64,000 nucleotides of DNA from Saprospiraceae bacterium (GTDB taxonomy: Bacteria > Bacteroidota > Bacteroidia > Chitinophagales > Saprospiraceae). Below the pieces are notes generated by a model. It saw only the letters and a program-made list of their open reading frames with translations, ran no database searches and was not told where the DNA came from. The position numbers and the translations under genes were made by a program. Location: NCBI GenBank assembly GCA_016714985.1, contig JADKBS010000030.1:40497-104496 (forward strand), read 5' to 3'. Position 1 is the stretch's first letter. The number at the start of each line of letters is the position of its first letter. This document shows, piece after piece, positions 51,002-60,347 of the stretch.

Positions 51002-51961
51002 ATGCTTGTTTGGATTGGCTTTTTGGCCTTGATTTCCCTCTTCTTGGCACTCGACCTTGGCGTATTCAACCGGGACCCGCACAAGATTTCCACAAAGGAA
51101 GCTTTGCGGTGGACGGCGCTTTGGAGTACCGTTTCAACCCTGTTCAGTGTCTTCATCTACTTTGCTTATGATCGGCACTGGTTCGGCATTGGGGAGTCCA
51201 TTGGGCTGCCCTCGTCTGGCTGGGACGCCGCACTGACCTACCTCACGGGCTACATCGTGGAGCTTTCGCTAAGTTTGGACAATGTCTTCGTCATCGCCGT
51301 CATTTTCGGTTACTTCCATATCCCGCAGAAATACCAGCACCGGGTGCTGTTTTGGGGCATCATTGGGGCAGTGGTGTTCCGTGGCTTGATGATTGGGGCA
51401 GGTGCTATCTTGGTGGAGAAGTTCGACTGGATCATGTACGTGTTTGGCGTCATTTTGCTTTACACGGCTTACAAGATGCTCAAGTCGGGAGACGAGGAAA
51501 TTCACCCTGAGAGCAATCCCGTGGTATTGCAGCTCCGCAAAATACTGCCCATAACCAAAAGCATCCGGCGAGAGCATTTTTTCGTGAAATGGCGTGGCAA
51601 GACCATTGCCATGACGCCGCTTTTTGTAGCCCTTGTGGTGGTTGAGACGACGGACATCATGTTCGCCTTCGATAGCATCCCCGCCATTTTTTCCATTACC
51701 AAAGACCCATTCATCGTCTTCACTTCCAATATCTTCGCCATACTCGGCCTGCGGTCACTGTACTTTGTGTTGGCCTCCATGCTCGACAAGTTCGAGTATG
51801 TGAAATACAGCCTGGTCATCATACTTACTTTTGTGGGCTTGAAAATGTTGGTGCTGCACCCCTTGCACATAAAACTGCCTGAATGGGTATCGTTGAGCTT
51901 CATCGTGCTGGTACTAGGCGGCGGGATTTTGTATTCAATGCATAGGGGTAAGAAAGAGTAG
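51002..51961 (+). CDS. TerC family integral membrane protein
   Basis: A 319-residue inner-membrane protein with about eight transmembrane helices. The family marks are SLSLDNVFVIAVIFGYF (about residues 88-104) with the acidic Asp-Asn pair, FRGLMIGAGA (about 122-131), and the second ALVVVETTDIMFAFDSIPA (about 212-230). TerC proteins are linked to tellurite resistance and to manganese export or metal loading of secreted enzymes. I looked for a yybP-ykoY Mn riboswitch upstream and did not see one. Confidence 0.93.
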   Translation: MLVWIGFLALISLFLALDLGVFNRDPHKISTKEALRWTALWSTVSTLFSVFIYFAYDRHWFGIGESIGLPSSGWDAALTYLTGYIVELSLSLDNVFVIAVIFGYFHIPQKYQHRVLFWGIIGAVVFRGLMIGAGAILVEKFDWIMYVFGVILLYTAYKMLKSGDEEIHPESNPVVLQLRKILPITKSIRREHFFVKWRGKTIAMTPLFVALVVVETTDIMFAFDSIPAIFSITKDPFIVFTSNIFAILGLRSLYFVLASMLDKFEYVKYSLVIILTFVGLKMLVLHPLHIKLPEWVSLSFIVLVLGGGILYSMHRGKKE

Positions 51962-52147
51962 GTGGTAGTTCGGTAGTTGGCAGCCAGTTCGACAGTCTGA
52001 AAGTCAGGGAACTGCTTAAACGACGAGAGGTGGTAACCTTTAAGGTATCACCTCTCGAAATTTATAACTTGGCACTGACTAAACAACTGCAGGCTGACTG
52101 CCATCCCGAGGTGTCGGGACAAGACCTGCTAACTGTCGAACTGCCAA

Positions 52148-52684
52148 CTAAAACTTGTTCCGCCACATCATGCTCTCCACAGGCTTGTCGGTGCGGGCAT
52201 TGTACTTGGCGTCGGATTTTTTGTTGTAGAAACGCTCGATGTCGCCTTCCACCATGAAGTAAATCAACTGGCCGATGGGCATTCCGGCATAGACCTTGAC
52301 GGGCTGGGTGCAGGAGATTTCAAGCGTCCAATGGTTACAGAAGCCCACATCGCCCTTGCCAGCGGTGGCGTGTATGTCAATGCCTAAACGGCCAACGCTG
52401 CTCTTGCCCTCTAAGAACGGTACAGCGTGGTGCGTCTCTGTGTATTCCTGCGTGACGCCAAGGTAGAGCACGCCCGGCTGCAGTACAAAGCCTTCTTCTG
52501 GTATCTCGAAATGGTCAATCAGGTTGTGCTTGCGGGCATCGAGCACTTCGTCCCTGTAATTGGCCAAGTGCTTGCCAAGATGGACGTCGTATGAATTGGT
52601 GCCGAGGCAGGCCCGGTCGTACGGCTCAATAACGATGTCGCCAGATTCGATGGCTTCGAGTATTTTCTTGTCGGAAAGAATCAT
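52148..52684 (-). CDS. dcd: dCTP deaminase
   Basis: A 178-residue trimeric enzyme that deaminates dCTP to dUTP for thymidylate synthesis. It has the N-terminal LSDKKILEAIESGDIVIEP (residues 3-21), SYDVHLGKH (about 31-39), the catalytic loop FLEGKSSVGRLGI with Glu (about 90-102), HATAGKGDVGF and the C-terminal nucleotide-closing tail. The gene appears monocistronic. The mRNA leader before its ATG consists of ATTCATCATT words without a Shine-Dalgarno. Confidence 0.95.
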   Translation of the reverse strand: MILSDKKILEAIESGDIVIEPYDRACLGTNSYDVHLGKHLANYRDEVLDARKHNLIDHFEIPEEGFVLQPGVLYLGVTQEYTETHHAVPFLEGKSSVGRLGIDIHATAGKGDVGFCNHWTLEISCTQPVKVYAGMPIGQLIYFMVEGDIERFYNKKSDAKYNARTDKPVESMMWRNKF

Positions 52685-52686
52685 CT

Positions 52687-52720
52687 AAGGAATGATGGAT
52701 GTTGAATGATAAATGATGAA
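52687..52720 (-). repeat. ATTCATCATTTATCATTC words before dcd
   Basis: G-free words on the mRNA strand abut the dcd start; the same words occur around 42466-42617. Confidence 0.6.
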
Positions 52721-52879
52721 TGGGGCCGTCCGCTATTATTTGGGTGGCAAAAATAGTTTTTTTTAGGTCTTAACATCCTGTTGACCTTTACGCATAGCGC
52801 CTGACCATTTTTTTGCTGAAATTTGCACCCCGAACAATTCAACAATCATAACAATTCAGCAATCAAACAATCCATCAGC

Positions 52880-53536
52880 ATGTCAAATTCATCCCAGGCT
52901 ACTCCAACAGCCCCCATCAAGAAAAAAAAGAAAAAGCCCGCTACCAACTGGAAGCAGGTGCTCATCATCGGCACGATGGCGATAGCTGGCATCAGCATGG
53001 TCGCTCCCGGCATTTTTGGCTGGATTGGCAACCTCATGAGCAGCAGCAGCAACAGCTACCCAGCACCAACAAGCGAAGTTGCCACGACACCTGCACCCGC
53101 CACCGAAACCCCTGCAGCACCCGCCACAAACACCGAAGCCATGCCAGCACCCGTTTTCAAAAAAGAAGGTGAACTGTTTTTCCAACCCGCTAAAGGAGGC
53201 AAGGCCATCGCCAAGATTGATATCGAAAAAGCAGAAACCGATGTGGAAAGGGCGCAGGGCCTCATGTTTCGCAAGTCCATGGACGAAGACAAGGGCATGT
53301 TGTTCCTCTTTGAGCGGAGTGAGCAGCAGGGCTTCTGGATGCGCAATACCTATATACCACTCGACATCATGTTCGTGGATGAGAACAACGTCATCACGAC
53401 CATCCACGAAAACACCAAGACCTTGAACGACAACTCGTTACCCTCCAACGGCCCGGCCAAATACGTCGTGGAAGTGAACGGCGGCTATGCCAAAAAGCAC
53501 GGCATTAAGGTGGGGGATAAGATTAGCTGGCAATAG
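52880..53536 (+). CDS. DUF192 family exported protein
   Basis: A 218-residue protein with a Lys-rich N-terminus, one transmembrane anchor (about residues 30-52), a Pro/Ala/Thr-rich linker (about 55-92), and a DUF192 domain (about 100-218). The domain has IEKAETDVERAQGLMFRKSM, GMLFLFERSEQQGFWMRNTY, PLDIMFVDENN and YVVEVNGGYAKKHGIKVGD. DUF192 is a small beta-barrel of unknown function. The leader contains AACAATC words. The ATG at 52880 was chosen because the upstream frame only translates those words. Confidence 0.9.
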   Translation: MSNSSQATPTAPIKKKKKKPATNWKQVLIIGTMAIAGISMVAPGIFGWIGNLMSSSSNSYPAPTSEVATTPAPATETPAAPATNTEAMPAPVFKKEGELFFQPAKGGKAIAKIDIEKAETDVERAQGLMFRKSMDEDKGMLFLFERSEQQGFWMRNTYIPLDIMFVDENNVITTIHENTKTLNDNSLPSNGPAKYVVEVNGGYAKKHGIKVGDKISWQ

Positions 53537-53582
53537 TTTGAGTGGGCAGTTCGACAAGACCTGCCCACTGCCCACCACCCAA

Positions 53583-54392
53583 CTACTTACCTACCAACTC
53601 CATCACCTCCACCTTCCTGAAATGAATCGGGTGGCTTTCGCTCTGCAAGGAGATGGTGCCGCTGCGCAAAGGTTGCCCGTCTTTTTTCACTTTAGGGTCG
53701 AAGTTGTTAACTACCCCGCCACCAATGACAGGCTTCGTATATTCCATCACCACCTCGCCTTCGAGGATGTGCTGGATGAGCGAGTCGCCGAGCACGAGGA
53801 ACTCCGCCGTCACCCATTGGTCGCCGTGGTAGGTCTTTGAGCGGGAGTCAATGCAATGGGACTCTTCCAGTTTGCCGTTCATGGTTACATGGGTGCCGGG
53901 GGTGCAGAGGTTGGAGGTGTGGCGCTCGTCCTTGCCGTTGCCGCCGAGGAACTGCGCCTCGATGCTGATGGGGAAGTCCTGTCCCTTCATCATGCTAGCC
54001 GCCGACTGGCCGTGCAGCATGACCCCGCTGTTGCGCAGCGCCCAACCCTCGCCGTTCGGGGCCTGCTCGCCCACGAAGCGGTACTCGACCCGCAGGCGGT
54101 AGTGCGAAAACGGCTTTTTGTAAAATAAATGGCCGTAGCGCTGGTCGAAGCTCTTGTAGCCACTGTAGTCCACTTTTATCATGCCATCCTCCACCCGGAA
54201 GGTGTTCTGGTAGTTGTCATTGAGGTCGAAGCCCGCAATCTTCACGTCCCAGCCATCGAGGTTTTTGCCGTTGAAAAGAGGTACCCATTGGCCAGGGGTA
54301 GTGGAAGGCGTAGTTGAGGGTTTTTCTCCGCAGCCCTTTTGCGAAGCGATGGAAAGTAGTAGGCAGGCAATGGCGTAAATGGCTGTTTTCAT
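53583..54392 (-). CDS. DUF1080 (3-keto-disaccharide hydrolase-like) secreted protein
   Basis: A 269-residue exported protein (signal peptide to about residue 20, with KGCGEK possibly a lipobox). Its DUF1080/LamG-like jelly roll has WVPLFNGKNLDGWDVK (about 36-51), HYRLRVEYRF (about 93-102), NSGVMLHGQ, SIEAQFLGGN and the final SGTISLQSESHPIHFRKVEV. Members are glycoside-active lectin-like folds, some being 3-keto-glycoside hydrolases. It stands alone here between convergent DUF192 and divergent GNAT genes. Confidence 0.87.
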   Translation of the reverse strand: MKTAIYAIACLLLSIASQKGCGEKPSTTPSTTPGQWVPLFNGKNLDGWDVKIAGFDLNDNYQNTFRVEDGMIKVDYSGYKSFDQRYGHLFYKKPFSHYRLRVEYRFVGEQAPNGEGWALRNSGVMLHGQSAASMMKGQDFPISIEAQFLGGNGKDERHTSNLCTPGTHVTMNGKLEESHCIDSRSKTYHGDQWVTAEFLVLGDSLIQHILEGEVVMEYTKPVIGGGVVNNFDPKVKKDGQPLRSGTISLQSESHPIHFRKVEVMELVGK

Positions 54393-54577
54393 AATGTCTT
54401 ATTTTTTGCGGGGCAAAATAGGCAAGCAAAAACAAAGTTGGTCATTATCTTATGCCACATAAATTTTTGCCGCTGACAATCACATTTAATCTTCGCCATT
54501 TGCCTGGAATCGTTGGGGTTTGAACTTGGCCTTAAGCCTGATTTTCAACCAATTTTAAAACTCAAAACTTTTCCAGT

Positions 54578-55120
54578 ATGATTTCCATTCAGACGCAGCG
54601 CCTGACGCTGCTCCCACTTGCTTTGCCACAACTCAAGCTATACTTAGAAGACATGCCTTTGCTGGCGCAAAGTCTTGGTCTTGTTGCCGAACCACTGCAG
54701 GTTGAGCCTGATTTTTGGGCGATGTTGCCCGAAGCATTGGAGCATTATTCCATCCCCAAAGTTGCGGAGCACCCCGATTATTTCGAGTGGTACACGCATT
54801 GGATGTTTATCTTAAATTCGGAAAAGCGCATCGTTGGCGGAACTGGCGTTTCTGGCTTACCCAACGAAAATGGCGAGGTTCAAATAGGCTATTTCACGGA
54901 TGAACGATACTACAACCGGGGCATCGCTACCGAGGCAACGACGGGTTTATGCAATTGGGCCTTCCTGCATCCGAACACAAAGGCTGTCGTTGCCAATACG
55001 CTGGTAGATGGCTTTGCATCGCAACGGGTCTTGCAGAAATGCGGCTTTGAGCTGCAAGGCGAGAATGAGGAAGGGGAGTTGGTTTGGCGGCTTGAAAGGC
55101 TCGTGATTCGTGATTCGTGA
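54578..55120 (+). CDS. GNAT family N-acetyltransferase
   Basis: A 180-residue acetyltransferase of the RimJ/RimL-like group: TQRLTLLPLALPQL at the start, the long central insertion, IVGGTGVSGLPNENGEVQIGY (motif D), RYYNRGIATEATTGLCNWAF (acetyl-CoA loop, about residues 111-130) and ASQRVLQKCGFELQG. Its substrate could be a ribosomal-protein N-terminus, an amino acid or a small amine. The stop lies in TTCGTGATTC words. It converges with the sialate esterase gene. Confidence 0.87.
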   Translation: MISIQTQRLTLLPLALPQLKLYLEDMPLLAQSLGLVAEPLQVEPDFWAMLPEALEHYSIPKVAEHPDYFEWYTHWMFILNSEKRIVGGTGVSGLPNENGEVQIGYFTDERYYNRGIATEATTGLCNWAFLHPNTKAVVANTLVDGFASQRVLQKCGFELQGENEEGELVWRLERLVIRDS

Positions 55121-55141
55121 TTCTTGATTCGAAAGGGCTGC

Positions 55142-56599
55142 TCACCAATTGTCCGTTCGGAACGGGGAGGCGGGCAGCCCTTCGTTGTTGCAAAGGTTAG
55201 AGCCGACGGGGCTGCGCTCCCAGGCATAGCGGGCGGCTACGGGCTTCGGCACTTCGTTGCTCCGCAATAGGACGGTGTTGCCCTCGATTTTGGCTTCGGC
55301 AGGACGGAATACCCGGTCGGTGCTTGCAAGGGCAAACCCTTTCAAGGCGGAATTGGAGGGCTTTGTTGCAAGGGTGCCTCCCTTGGTGTCGAAATGCAGT
55401 CGAAGCCTGTCATTTTCCAATTCCATTTTTTGAAAAACGGGGCTTGACCAGATCAATTTTTCGACGTAGGCGACCGATCGGGAGGCAAGTGCGAGCCGCT
55501 CCGCAATGCCTTTTTTGTTCCCGGGATGTACGTCCGTGGGGTGGCAGATGTCGAAAGCGACCACCATGGCCGTGCGGCTAAGCTGCTGTGAGACAAGCAA
55601 TTGTGCTTCTCGCAGCTGGGGCCAGTCCGACACTTCTTTTTTATTGGGCGGCTTTGGGCCGATATTGGCCAACTGGACAAATAGGAAGGGCAGCAGGCTG
55701 TCGCCACGGGCCTCCCGCCAGGTTTTGATGAGGCAGGCAAATTGGTACTTATAGGCTAAAGGCCCAAATCCCTCCGTGTTCGACTCGCCCTGCCACCAGA
55801 TGATGCCCTTGACGGGAAAGGGGAGTGACGGGGCTATCATGCTGTTGAAAAGGCCGGTGGGCATTTCCGTCACCATTTCGTTCTCCTCGCTGTAATTGGT
55901 TGTGTCAAGCCCATGTTCCAGACAAGGCGCATCAAAGCATTGACTGGGCATCCAGGGTTCGATGCGGCTGCTGCCCAAACTTGCGTTTATGACGCCAATG
56001 GGCACGTTGAGGTGCGCCTGCAATTGCTTCGCAAAATAATAGGGTAGGGCGGAGAAGTTGCTGCGAAGCGAGGGGTCGTCCAGCTTCCATCGGCCTTGGC
56101 GGTAGTCATGGCAGGGTGTCTGACTTGCCTTGTTTTCCACCAAAAAGTACCGGATGCTTTCATCAAGTGGAGCGGCCATTGCCGTTTCAAAACCATCTGA
56201 ATCTTTCACCTTGATGGACATATTGGACTGGCCTGCGCAGAGCCAAACATCACCGAATAGGATGTCGGTTCGCCGAAAATAATTCAACTGGCCCATGATT
56301 TCGATGCGATAAGGTCCTCCTGCGGAGTGGGGCTTCAGTTGGATTTCCCACCTGCATTGTCCATTCACCTTGGTTTGGTAGGTTTCTGTTTCGCCCGTTG
56401 TCGTGTTTTTCAGTTTCAAGCGAACGCTACGGCCGGGCTTTCCCCAGCCCCAAATGGGCATGGGCACATCACGTTGTAGCACCGCATGGTCGTTGATGAG
56501 CCTTGCCATGCGGAAGGAAAAGGGGGCAAAATGCCAATTCAGCATGGCGGCAAGGCAGGCCAGCGAAAGGGCAATGAAGGCAATCCTTGTTTTTTTCAT
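55142..56599 (-). CDS. Sialate O-acetylesterase-like SGNH hydrolase
   Basis: A 485-residue secreted enzyme. A signal anchor (about residues 5-22) is followed by a beta-sandwich (NDHAVLQRDVPMPIWGWG) and the SGNH esterase domain (about 95-400). That domain shows WLCAGQSNM (catalytic Ser block), NASLGSSRIEPWM, IIWWQGESN and the late HPTDVHPGNK with the Asp and His. Such esterases strip O-acetyl groups from sialic acids or other glycans. The ATG at 56599 was chosen to start the signal segment. It follows uppP on the same strand with a 36-bp gap. Confidence 0.87.
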   Translation of the reverse strand: MKKTRIAFIALSLACLAAMLNWHFAPFSFRMARLINDHAVLQRDVPMPIWGWGKPGRSVRLKLKNTTTGETETYQTKVNGQCRWEIQLKPHSAGGPYRIEIMGQLNYFRRTDILFGDVWLCAGQSNMSIKVKDSDGFETAMAAPLDESIRYFLVENKASQTPCHDYRQGRWKLDDPSLRSNFSALPYYFAKQLQAHLNVPIGVINASLGSSRIEPWMPSQCFDAPCLEHGLDTTNYSEENEMVTEMPTGLFNSMIAPSLPFPVKGIIWWQGESNTEGFGPLAYKYQFACLIKTWREARGDSLLPFLFVQLANIGPKPPNKKEVSDWPQLREAQLLVSQQLSRTAMVVAFDICHPTDVHPGNKKGIAERLALASRSVAYVEKLIWSSPVFQKMELENDRLRLHFDTKGGTLATKPSNSALKGFALASTDRVFRPAEAKIEGNTVLLRSNEVPKPVAARYAWERSPVGSNLCNNEGLPASPFRTDNW

Positions 56600-56635
56600 G
56601 GGCGAAAAATAGGGAAGGGTTACCAAAGGCTGCCA

Positions 56636-57412
56636 TCACAATTGCGACCAAGCAAAGAGGAGGAACAGCACACCGATGGCGATGCGGTACCAACCGAACC
56701 CCTTGAACCCGTGCTTTTCCAGAAGTTTCACGAACCACTTCACAGCGACGATGGCCGTTAGGAACGCCACCACAAATCCAATGGCAATCGTGGTCCACTG
56801 TTCATTGCTGACGGTTCCCTCAAACTCGTACAGGTCTTTGGCGGAGGCAGCCATCATGGTCGGTATGGCGAGCAGGAAGGAAAACTCGGCAGCGCTTTTC
56901 TTCGAGAGGCCGTTCATCATACCGCCTATTATGGTGGCAGCTGCCCTTGAAACGCCGGGTATCATGGAGATGCACTGGAAGCAGCCGATGAAGAAGGCCT
57001 GCTTGTAGCTTACCTTGTCCAATTCTTCTGGTGACTGTTCACCGGGGTGCATCCAGCGGTCAATAAAAATGAGCACTATGCCGCCAAGGATGAGCGAAGT
57101 GGCTACTACCCAATGGTTGAACAAGTAGCCCTTGATGATTTTGTAGAACAAAGCACCCAGTACCGCAGAGGGCAGGAACGCCACGAACAGCTTGAGGTAG
57201 ATGTCGAACTTGAAGATGAAACGCTTGGCGTAAAGTAGCACGATGGCCATAATGGCCCCCAATTGGATGACAACTTCAAAGGTTGAGGTGAAGGCGTCTT
57301 CGTGGTTGCCCAGCAAGTAGTTCAGCAGAATCATGTGGCCCGTGCTGGAGATGGGAAGGAACTCAGTAAGGCCTTCTACTATGGCCGTGAGTATGGCATC
57401 GAATAAGGACAT
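56636..57412 (-). CDS. uppP: Undecaprenyl-diphosphatase
   Basis: A 258-residue inner-membrane phosphatase (BacA/UppP) that recycles undecaprenyl pyrophosphate to the monophosphate for cell-wall and O-antigen synthesis. It has the signature VEGLTEFLPISSTGHMIL (about residues 12-29) with the catalytic Glu, and PGVSRAAATIIGGM (about 159-172) with the Ser/Arg motif, plus about eight transmembrane helices. The length is normal. It sits downstream of the rpsT terminator and upstream of the sialate esterase. Confidence 0.95.
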   Translation of the reverse strand: MSLFDAILTAIVEGLTEFLPISSTGHMILLNYLLGNHEDAFTSTFEVVIQLGAIMAIVLLYAKRFIFKFDIYLKLFVAFLPSAVLGALFYKIIKGYLFNHWVVATSLILGGIVLIFIDRWMHPGEQSPEELDKVSYKQAFFIGCFQCISMIPGVSRAAATIIGGMMNGLSKKSAAEFSFLLAIPTMMAASAKDLYEFEGTVSNEQWTTIAIGFVVAFLTAIVAVKWFVKLLEKHGFKGFGWYRIAIGVLFLLFAWSQL

Positions 57413-57486
57413 GGTGGTTGGTGATTCGTGACTCGTAACTTAGAGATAAATGGGTGGATTTCAGGGTATTGGAGGGAATGGAAACT

Positions 57487-57525
57487 AAAAAAGTGCATTC
57501 CTCAGCGTGGAGGAATGCACTTTTC
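57487..57525 (-). terminator. Terminator of rpsT
   Basis: AAAAGTGCATTCCT pairs with AGGAATGCACTTTT around an 8-base loop, 33 bp past the rpsT stop, with T/A runs on both sides. Confidence 0.85.
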
Positions 57526-57557
57526 TCTCTGCAAACTTAAACAAGCACACCAAGCAA

Positions 57558-57809
57558 TTACATCGTAGCGATGTGGTGCATGAGGCTGCTCTTAAGGTTG
57601 GCTGCCTTGTTCGGGTGCCAGGTGTTCTTTTTGGCCAGTTTGTCAATCATGCTGACAACTTTGGGCAAGAACTTTTGGGCATCGTCCTTTGACTCAAGAT
57701 CACGGAGCGCCTTGATGGCCGTACGTGCGGTCTTCTTGCTGTAACGGTTGCGTGTGCGCTTCTTTTCGTCTTGACGGATGCGCTTCTTCGATGATTTGTG
57801 ATGTGCCAT
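57558..57809 (-). CDS. rpsT: 30S ribosomal protein S20
   Basis: An 83-residue basic ribosomal protein with the family N-terminus MAHHKSSKKRIRQ, then KRTRNRYSKKTARTAIKAL and the late KGTWHPNKAANLKS-like segment (here KNTWHPNKAANLKS). S20 binds 16S rRNA early in 30S assembly. The gene is monocistronic with a strong terminator. Confidence 0.97.
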   Translation of the reverse strand: MAHHKSSKKRIRQDEKKRTRNRYSKKTARTAIKALRDLESKDDAQKFLPKVVSMIDKLAKKNTWHPNKAANLKSSLMHHIATM

Positions 57810-57963
57810 ATCTTGGTTGAAAATCTATTTTAGTCTATGTTGAAATCGGCATTTTAACTGCCTTTTTCAAATGGACGGCAAAGATAGGGAAATTGAAGCG
57901 AGAAAATGCAACCGAAAAGAAAGTTTTTTTTGCAAGAAACGCAAATGTGGTGGTTTCAAGGCA

Positions 57964-58167
57964 TCAATCAAGGATGCCGTTGCGCAGCGCGAAGGCCACT
58001 GCGGCGGCATTATTGGGCACGCCCATCTTGCGGTAGATGTTCCGCAAGTGCTTGGCGACAGTGTCCATGGTGATGCCGCAGGTAGAGGCGATGACCTTGT
58101 AGGGCAAGCCAAAAGAAATGTGGGAGAGTACCTCCAGTTCTCGACGGGAAAGGGTTCTTGTTTGCAT
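57964..58167 (-). CDS. Orphan LuxR-type helix-turn-helix protein
   Basis: A 67-residue protein that is almost only a LuxR/GerE DNA-binding domain: LSRRELEVLSHISFGLPYKVIA, then CGITMDTVAKHLRNIYRKMGV (recognition helix) and NNAAAVAFAL. Normal regulators carry a receiver or PAS domain in front. Here no such domain is found upstream in any frame before 58500. It may act as a stand-alone regulator, like small GerE-type proteins, or be a remnant. A 330-bp A/T-rich gap separates it from the divergent gene. Confidence 0.8.
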   Translation of the reverse strand: MQTRTLSRRELEVLSHISFGLPYKVIASTCGITMDTVAKHLRNIYRKMGVPNNAAAVAFALRNGILD

Positions 58168-58499
58168 GGTAGGTGGTGTTTTAAGATAAAAAATTGTTTT
58201 TTTGGGGTTTAAGGAAGTGTTTCAAAATGGAATCTGTTTTTTGGGTTGTCAAGGTGGTGATGGGGAAATAAGCTGGAAATGATAAAAAGGCATTACCTTT
58301 TTTTGCCACAAGTGTAATTCCTGTTGAATTTTTTAAATTCACCAAAGTTTTTGGTTTCCTCTACCCTTTACAAATTGAAGATTTTTTTTATTTATTTATA
58401 ATTAATTGATTATCAGTAAAATGAGTTCGGTAATGAATTGTTATAAAATCTTCTTTTGTTTTTGGCCATTTAAGTGGCTTGGGATTAAAAAATAATTTT
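58168..58499. other. 332-bp A/T-rich gap
   Basis: No ORF, tRNA or clear promoter was seen. It includes long A and T runs around 58381-58412 and probably contains the divergent promoters of the flanking genes. Confidence 0.4.
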
Positions 58500-59954
58500 G
58501 TGAAGCTACTCACCCTTCTCAAGGCGCTCCGAAAGGAAGAATACCGGGATTTTGAAAAATTCCTCCAGTCTCCCTTTTTCAAGGCAAGCGACCAGTACCT
58601 TACCTTTTTTAGGTACTTGAACAAGCAATTTCCTACTTTCGAATTGGAGCGGGAAGGCTTGGAGTTCGCTTTTCGCAGTTGCTTCGGGGCTAAATCTTTC
58701 ACGGAAACAAAGCTCTACAACCTGATGTCGGGAATGTCGAAGCAGGTGGAGCAATACTTGGCAATTCAACTGGTGCTAAATCAGGATGAGCGGAATGGCC
58801 TTTCATTGCAACGCTACTTATTGGTCAAGGCACTTGGCGAACGCAACATGTCATCTTATTACCGGGCAGCAGCCGAAGAGCTTGTCGCCCTGACAGAAAG
58901 CCTGCAGGCAAAGTCCTCCGATAACTACCTGGCAATTTACCTTTTGAACAGGGACTACTATTTTAACCCCGACACTCCCAAGCACTTAGATCAACAGCCA
59001 GCGCTTCAATCTGCAACCGATAGTCTGATCATACACTTTTGCATATCCTTTCTTAGGCTGGTAGCTGAGATGCATGTGCGGGGGAGATCCATTAAGGGGT
59101 TGCCCGATTTGTCCAGGCTGGTGCTGGATGCAGTATTGGCATATACTGACCATGTTTCGATTAGGGATAAGTCTCCTCTGGCTGCGATTTACAATAGCCT
59201 TGTCAAAATGTATCATAATGGGGTGAGCGAACATGGGTTTCGAGATATCAAAGAACTCCTTGTCGAAAATTTTGATCAGTTGCCCAAACAAGAGCAACGC
59301 CTGTTGATGTCCCATGTCATCAATTCTGGCATCTCCATGTATGCTTCGGAGGCCAACGTGAACCAAGAACTTTTGTCTCTCTATAAGCTCGCTATCACAT
59401 ACAATGCCTTACTTGAAGGGAACAGGATAACCCATATCGCCTTTTTTAATATTGCCGCAACAGCTGCTTATTGTTCAGAATTTGACTGGGCGTTGGAATT
59501 TGTGGCAGAGTACCGTAAATTCCTTGAGTTTGACAAAGAATTGAGTGCTGTCAGCTTGTCCAAGGCATTGGTTTGCTATGAAAATGGCAATTTGGAAAAC
59601 GCTAGGTCCTTTTTCGACAATGTCGTTTTCAGGACTTCTGGTTTCGAGATGATTGGTCGGCTACTTCATTTGAAGATAACATTCGATAACTATTTGAAGG
59701 ATGCCGACGAGTTTCAGTTCTTGTCCCATACTCTAAGTACCTTTGAAAGGTATGTGAAGGAAAAGCAATCTCTCACTTTTGACAAGAAAGAAACAATATT
59801 GAACTTCATCCGATTTGTAAACCATTTGACCAAGGAAAGAACTTCAAACCCGAACCTCCCAATGAAGGCCAAAACAAGGCTTCGCAAAAAGCTGGATGGC
59901 ATCCCCTATATCGTTTCGAGAGACTGGTTACACAAGAGAATTGACAGCTTGTGA
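58500..59954 (+). CDS. Large helical protein of unknown function
   Basis: A 484-residue soluble protein, almost entirely alpha-helical with TPR-like periodicity. It opens with KLLTLLKALRKEEYRDFEKF (DEAD-like death-fold style helices are not evident). The middle has repeated Leu/Tyr-rich helices (RYLLVKALGERNMSSYYRA), and there is a basic C-terminal segment (KAKTRLRKKLDGIPYIVSRD). I do not recognise a family. The GTG at 58500 is preferred over the TTG at 58479 because it follows an A/T-rich leader. It is followed directly by a terminator. Confidence 0.65.
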   Translation: MKLLTLLKALRKEEYRDFEKFLQSPFFKASDQYLTFFRYLNKQFPTFELEREGLEFAFRSCFGAKSFTETKLYNLMSGMSKQVEQYLAIQLVLNQDERNGLSLQRYLLVKALGERNMSSYYRAAAEELVALTESLQAKSSDNYLAIYLLNRDYYFNPDTPKHLDQQPALQSATDSLIIHFCISFLRLVAEMHVRGRSIKGLPDLSRLVLDAVLAYTDHVSIRDKSPLAAIYNSLVKMYHNGVSEHGFRDIKELLVENFDQLPKQEQRLLMSHVINSGISMYASEANVNQELLSLYKLAITYNALLEGNRITHIAFFNIAATAAYCSEFDWALEFVAEYRKFLEFDKELSAVSLSKALVCYENGNLENARSFFDNVVFRTSGFEMIGRLLHLKITFDNYLKDADEFQFLSHTLSTFERYVKEKQSLTFDKKETILNFIRFVNHLTKERTSNPNLPMKAKTRLRKKLDGIPYIVSRDWLHKRIDSL

Positions 59955-59959
59955 AAAGC

Positions 59960-59993
59960 GGAAGGGGGCTGAAAGGGCAGAAAGCCCCCTTCC
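59960..59993 (+). terminator. Rho-independent terminator
   Basis: GGAAGGGGGCT pairs with AGCCCCCTTCC around a 12-base loop, beginning 6 bp after the stop of the helical protein gene. The following TTTG is short. Confidence 0.7.
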
Positions 59994-59999
59994 TTTGTT

Positions 60000-60347
60000 T
60001 CAGAATATGACCGTGTCCTCCCAGCCTGTGAAGCTGCTTCCCTCTCCATTGCAAACGGTTTGGAAATAAAAGTCGTACTGGCCTACCGCCAACCCACTGT
60101 AGTTAAAGGAGGTATTGGTGGTGTAGCTGTAACTGCTGGTGAACCCGTCACTTTCCCTCACGTACCATAGCTTGTACTGGGTGGCGCCAGAGGCTGCAGA
60201 CCAATTAAATGCCACGCTTCCCGACGATTGAAAGGTCTTTTGGAGGTTGCTGATGCTGGGGCAGGAGCAATCAGTGACAACTGTCGTTGTCGGTAAGTTC
60301 ATCGCCGAAGGCAGGCATGCGAACACGAAAGCAAGAATCTTAATCAT
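60000..60347 (-). CDS. Small secreted fibronectin type III-like protein
   Basis: A 115-residue protein: a signal peptide (about residues 1-20), then one FN3-like domain with SCPSISNLQKTFQSSGSVAF, WSAASGATQYKLWYVRES, FNYSGLAVGQYDFYFQTVC and a terminal Trp-Glu-Asp segment. Such single-domain exported proteins can be adhesins or cut-down T9SS cargo, but no sorting domain follows here. Start ATG at 60347. Confidence 0.7.
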   Translation of the reverse strand: MIKILAFVFACLPSAMNLPTTTVVTDCSCPSISNLQKTFQSSGSVAFNWSAASGATQYKLWYVRESDGFTSSYSYTTNTSFNYSGLAVGQYDFYFQTVCNGEGSSFTGWEDTVIF

